From contig CALALQ010000307.1 of the NCBI GenBank assembly GCA_937925595.1, positions 1 to 64,000 on the forward strand: a stretch of DNA of 64,000 bases, read 5' to 3'. Of the stretch, positions 60,912-64,000 are shown piece after piece. Numbering within the stretch: the first letter of the stretch is position 1; each line of letters opens with the position of its first letter. The notes under the pieces were generated by a model that saw only the letters and a list, made by a program, of their open reading frames with translations, ran no database searches and had not been told where the DNA came from. The stretch is from an uncultured Demequina sp. Its GTDB lineage: Bacteria > Actinomycetota > Actinomycetes > Actinomycetales > Demequinaceae. The position numbers and the translations under genes are program-made.

Positions 60912-62363
60912 GTGTCTGACGAACCTGTCAACGAAGCCCCCTTCTTCTCGACCATTCGGTCGTGGAGGATCGTGCGGGGCGACAGCCGCGTGTTCGGCGG
61001 TGTGCTGAGCGGACTCGGTCACCGTGTCGGCCTTGCCCCAACCCCCGCTCGCATCATCTTCGTGGCGCTCGCGATCCTCACGGGAGGCATCGCGGTGATT
61101 GGCTACGCCGCGCTGTGGGCGCTGCTGCCGGACTCGCGCGGCAGCATCATCATCCAAGACTTCGGCCGCGGCCGGCCTAACGTGGGAGCCCTCGTCGCCA
61201 TCGCGGTGGTGACGGTGTTCGGCTTCATCTACCTTGGGGACTTCGGCCTCCTCGGCAACTGGGACATCCTCACCAACGGCAGCATGGGCCCAGGCGGAAG
61301 CCTCGCACGCCTGTTCGTCATGGGCGCCGCGATACTCGTCCCCATCGGAATTGTGGCCGGCGTCATCGGTCTCATCGTGTGGGCCGTGCGCTCGTCGTCG
61401 AACAACGCCAACAGGGCCGCGGGCGGCTACGCTCGCCTCCCTGACGGCACCGTCCCCACCGGTCCTGCTCCCACGGTCGCAGCTGCCGCGGCAGCCCCGG
61501 CCGACGCTGCGGCAGCGGCAGCGGCCCCCTCACCTGCGCCGGCCCCCGCCTACGCGGCACCCCCGCCGCCGGTGCCTCCCGTGTACTCGGCCCCGCGCCA
61601 GCCGTGGGTGCCCGGTCCCGGAAAGGTGGGCTACCTGCTCGCCCTCGCGTGGATTCCGCTGACGATCGCCATCACGATCTACCTGTCTGCGAGCGACCGG
61701 CTCGCGGTGTTCCCCCTCATCGCCGCGGGCGTCATCTACACGGCTGGCCTTGGTGTCATCGTGATGATCACGGCGCTGCGTGGCCGCAAGTCAGGGTTCC
61801 TGGGCTTCGTGAGTGTCGTCGCGCTCATCCCGCTCGCCGTGATTCTCGGCAACGCGGATCAGATCCGCAGCGACTACGCGAACGGCTACCGAGGCGACTG
61901 GTGGTCCCCCACCGTCGTAGTCGAGAGCCACGACGCCTACCCCGACGACGAACACGTGTCGGACCCGGAGCCGGAGCCATTCGACCCCGCATCTGCGTTC
62001 CTCGACTACTCCACGGTCGTGGTCAATGGCAGCTGCCACTCGCTCGACCACGAAGGGGGCATCGACGCCGACGCGACGATCCGCCTCGCGGAGGTCGCGC
62101 AGAACCAGACGATCACGGTCTCGTCCTCGACAACGCGACTGATCATCCCGGACGGAACCAACCTCAACATCGTCCCGCCGTCGAGCGGCGAGGACTGGGA
62201 TCCTTCCGTTGACGTGATCTGGGCAGACCGCGACGTGACCTGCTACCTCAACACGGGCGCGCCCAACGGCGTCACGCTCGCGGATGTGGACGGCCCAACA
62301 CTCACCGTCCGCGTCCAAGACGGCGGATGGGACTCAATGACTGTGTGGATCGAGGAGAACTGA
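60912..62363 (+). CDS. PspC-domain membrane protein
   Basis: The 483-residue protein starts with a PspC domain (about 15-75; 'RVFGGVLSGLGHRVGLAPTP', 'AALWALLPDSRG'), then membrane helices near 85-160, an Ala/Pro-rich linker (about 175-225), two more helices near 235-310, and a C-terminal beta-rich, likely extracellular, domain (about 345-483) like the LiaF/toastrack type. The GTG start has AAAGGAG upstream. PspC proteins sense or guard membrane integrity. It diverges from the kinase/regulator pair and is followed after 1 bp by a small membrane gene. Confidence 0.88.
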   Translation: MSDEPVNEAPFFSTIRSWRIVRGDSRVFGGVLSGLGHRVGLAPTPARIIFVALAILTGGIAVIGYAALWALLPDSRGSIIIQDFGRGRPNVGALVAIAVVTVFGFIYLGDFGLLGNWDILTNGSMGPGGSLARLFVMGAAILVPIGIVAGVIGLIVWAVRSSSNNANRAAGGYARLPDGTVPTGPAPTVAAAAAAPADAAAAAAAPSPAPAPAYAAPPPPVPPVYSAPRQPWVPGPGKVGYLLALAWIPLTIAITIYLSASDRLAVFPLIAAGVIYTAGLGVIVMITALRGRKSGFLGFVSVVALIPLAVILGNADQIRSDYANGYRGDWWSPTVVVESHDAYPDDEHVSDPEPEPFDPASAFLDYSTVVVNGSCHSLDHEGGIDADATIRLAEVAQNQTITVSSSTTRLIIPDGTNLNIVPPSSGEDWDPSVDVIWADRDVTCYLNTGAPNGVTLADVDGPTLTVRVQDGGWDSMTVWIEEN

Positions 62364-62364
62364 C

Positions 62365-62631
62365 ATGGCTGAACTTCGCAAGGGATATGCAGAGCGCATC
62401 ACCGGCGTGATCTGGGGACTCATCGTCACGGGAGCAGCCGTGGCCGCGATGTATGCGCTGTCCGGCTACACGATCGACATGGTCAACGTGACGATCGTCG
62501 CCCTCATAGCGCTGGGCGGCTGGCTCGTTGTCTCCGCCCTGATCTCCACTCGTCCGCGCAAGGTGGCCGACGCTGGGGCAAGTGATCTCGATGAGCCGGC
62601 CCCCGCGTCGGCGCTGGGAGACAGCGACTAG
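62365..62631 (+). CDS. Small membrane protein downstream of PspC gene
   Basis: The 88-residue product has two hydrophobic helices ('ITGVIWGLIVTGAAVAAMYA', 'VNVTIVALIALGGWLVVSAL') and an acidic C-terminal tail. It begins 1 bp after the PspC stop, so both are cotranscribed and may act together at the membrane. No family recognised. It converges on the GGDEF gene with a 3-bp gap. Confidence 0.7.
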   Translation: MAELRKGYAERITGVIWGLIVTGAAVAAMYALSGYTIDMVNVTIVALIALGGWLVVSALISTRPRKVADAGASDLDEPAPASALGDSD

Positions 62632-62634
62632 GAG

Positions 62635-63720
62635 CTACAGGGAGACCCGGTTGCGGCCTGCCTGCTTGGCGCGATACAGGGCCTCATCTGCCGCGGAAAT
62701 GGTCGACTCCGGAGAGGAGTCGGCCATTTCTGCTGCCCCGATGGAGATCGTGATCTGGTGTGGCTCCACGGAGCAGGGCACGGCGGTCTGGGCGACGCGA
62801 CTGCGCGCCCGCTCCAGAATGGGCAGCGCCTTGTCGAGCGGCTGGTCCACGATGAGCACAAACTCCTCGCCGCCCCACCGGGCCACCAGGTCTTCAGACC
62901 GGAGTGAATCGCTCAGCACGTCCGCCACGTGTCGCAGGGCCTCGTCGCCGCAGTCGTGGCCGAAGGTGTCGTTGAGCTGCTTGAAGTAGTCCATGTCCGC
63001 GATGGCGATCGTGAGCACCTCGCCGCTGTCCGCGGCGGCCTCAAGCTTTCGCCACACAGGACGGCGGTTCGCCAGCCCGGTCAGCGGATCCGTCGTGGCA
63101 GCGAACTCCGCGATGCGCAGCGACTCCTCGACGAGTTTGCGGCTCGCTCGCAGCGCACGGGTGAGCTCGAGCGCGAGTGCGAACAGGCCAACGGTCATCA
63201 CCGTGCGGTTGAAGGAGTTGAGGGTCGACGTCTGCTCGTAGGACAGCGGCGACCAGACGGCGTGCCGGTGGGTGAAGAACACCTGGCCGATGACGATGGC
63301 GAGGACGAGCGCTCCCACACATATGAAGCGCGCCTTGTTGTGCCCTTCGGGGATGACCACCATCACGCCGAGCGCCCCGATGAACAGGTAGGAGCCGAAT
63401 CCCGCGTCCACGGAGAATGCCGAGCCCGCGAACAGGATGAACGGGATCGGCAGAAGCTGCGAGAGGACTCCCGCAAGGTACTGGTGGCCGCGGAACGTCA
63501 ACACGACCGTCGCCAGTTCGCCCGCGGCCAAGATGAACGTCGCGACCGTGATGGCGGTGGGGATGTTCGGATCGGGAAGGAAGTACAGTCCCAGCCCAAT
63601 GGCCAGGGCGGTCGACGCTGACGCGAAGATGAGCAGCGCGAGTCGCCTGCGGCGCGCCTCAGCCGCACGGTCCTCCATGAATTGGAGCCGCGCAGCCTCG
63701 AGGTCGCTGATTACTCCCAC
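62635..63720 (-). CDS. Membrane-bound diguanylate cyclase (GGDEF)
   Basis: The 361-residue protein has six predicted helices (about 25-195) and a C-terminal GGDEF domain (about 205-361). The active site reads RWGGEEF, an active variant, and an RSED sequence five residues earlier is the RxxD inhibitory I-site. It should make c-di-GMP from two GTP and be feedback controlled. The GTG at 63720 lies in the last codons of guaA (10-bp overlap); ATG 63678 is an alternative. Coupling to GMP synthase is curious but may be chance. Confidence 0.88.
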   Translation of the reverse strand: MGVISDLEAARLQFMEDRAAEARRRRLALLIFASASTALAIGLGLYFLPDPNIPTAITVATFILAAGELATVVLTFRGHQYLAGVLSQLLPIPFILFAGSAFSVDAGFGSYLFIGALGVMVVIPEGHNKARFICVGALVLAIVIGQVFFTHRHAVWSPLSYEQTSTLNSFNRTVMTVGLFALALELTRALRASRKLVEESLRIAEFAATTDPLTGLANRRPVWRKLEAAADSGEVLTIAIADMDYFKQLNDTFGHDCGDEALRHVADVLSDSLRSEDLVARWGGEEFVLIVDQPLDKALPILERARSRVAQTAVPCSVEPHQITISIGAAEMADSSPESTISAADEALYRAKQAGRNRVSL

Positions 63721-64000
63721 TCGATGGTGCCCGGCGGCTTGGAGGTCAGGTCGAGGACAACGCGGTTGACCTCCTTGACCTCGTTCGTGATGCGCGTCGA
63801 GATGCGCTCAAGCACGTCGTAGGGCACGCGGGTCCAGTCCGCCGTCATGGCGTCCTCGCTGGACACGGGACGCAGCACGATGGGATTGCCGTAGGTGCGA
63901 CCATCTCCTTGGACACCGACAGAGCGCACATCGGCGAGCAGCACCACGGGGCACTGCCAGATGTCGCGGTCGAGACCCGCTGCCGTGAGTTCGGCACGCG
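63711..64000 (-). CDS. guaA: GMP synthase (glutamine-hydrolysing), C-terminal part
   Basis: The frame entering from the right edge reads 96 residues of the GuaA C-terminal dimerisation domain: '[20 protein letters not shown]', '[20 protein letters not shown]', and ends '[13 protein letters not shown]', the nearly invariant GuaA terminus. The catalytic ATP-PPase and amidotransferase parts lie outside the window. It makes GMP from XMP. Confidence 0.93.
   Translation of the reverse strand, partial: RAELTAAGLDRDIWQCPVVLLADVRSVGVQGDGRTYGNPIVLRPVSSEDAMTADWTRVPYDVLERISTRITNEVKEVNRVVLDLTSKPPGTIEWE

Overview
The window is GC-rich, densely coded DNA from an actinobacterium, most likely of the Micrococcales (Cellulomonas/Demequina-like; the genus is inference). 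Supporting signs are short intergenic gaps, many GTG starts, TANNNT -10 boxes lying 6-7 nt before start codons (leaderless genes), and conserved actinobacterial neighbourhoods: purH-purN-perM-sucD-sucC, an MgtE_N/CBS + DUF1003 + mrp group, and a PspC gene divergent from its kinase/regulator pair. No tRNA, rRNA, CRISPR array, prophage or complete insertion sequence was seen. Both ends cut genes: a MocR-type regulator on the left and guaA on the right.

Layout. 0-6.3 kb: MocR regulator divergent from a PLP decarboxylase, then MgtE_N/CBS, DUF1003, two membrane proteins and an mrp gene carrying a frameshift. 6.3-11.5 kb: a galactokinase-like gene lacking key catalytic residues, xth, and folD/glyA behind a ZTP riboswitch. 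11.6-15.8 kb: a glycerophosphotransferase, CDP-alcohol transferase, GT2 and TagD gene run that looks like teichoic-type polymer synthesis, then purU. 15.8-24.2 kb: one long minus-strand run (ROK repressor, solute-binding lipoprotein, two permeases, GH3 hexosaminidase, ROK kinase, nagB, nagA) for importing and degrading N-acetylglucosamine saccharides. A 27-bp palindrome sits at the repressor start.

24.4-38.2 kb is a surface-polymer region: a secreted LGFP/CHAP protein, a tandem-duplicated AlgX/DHHW protein, an MBOAT O-acyltransferase, a two-domain TagF-like enzyme, and, divergently, a pyruvyl-transferase-like protein, an epimerase, another TagF-like enzyme and a TarI/IspD cytidylyltransferase. 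Together they suggest a phosphodiester-linked wall polymer decorated with acyl and perhaps pyruvyl groups. 38.2-49 kb holds mdh, icd, an aquaporin, an AbiEi-like/DUF559 gene framed by 60-bp inverted repeats, DUF3017, purH, purN, perM, sucD and sucC. 49-64 kb holds an orphan ORF, a two-component system divergent from an MMPL transporter, ldh, pcrA, small membrane and HEAT-like genes, a repeat-bearing intergenic region, the LuxR regulator/kinase/PspC module, a GGDEF protein and the end of guaA.

The most unusual signals are: (i) a 9-mer, CCGACGCTG, counted by eye 32 times on both strands, twice as the arms of one terminator, reminiscent of uptake-sequence or Chi-like motifs; (ii) the inverted-repeat-framed regulator/nuclease gene at 41.5-42.6 kb; (iii) a 22-bp repeat in four copies at 58.8-59.0 kb; and (iv) several enzymes with substituted catalytic residues. 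All coordinates and counts come from reading by eye, without database searches.
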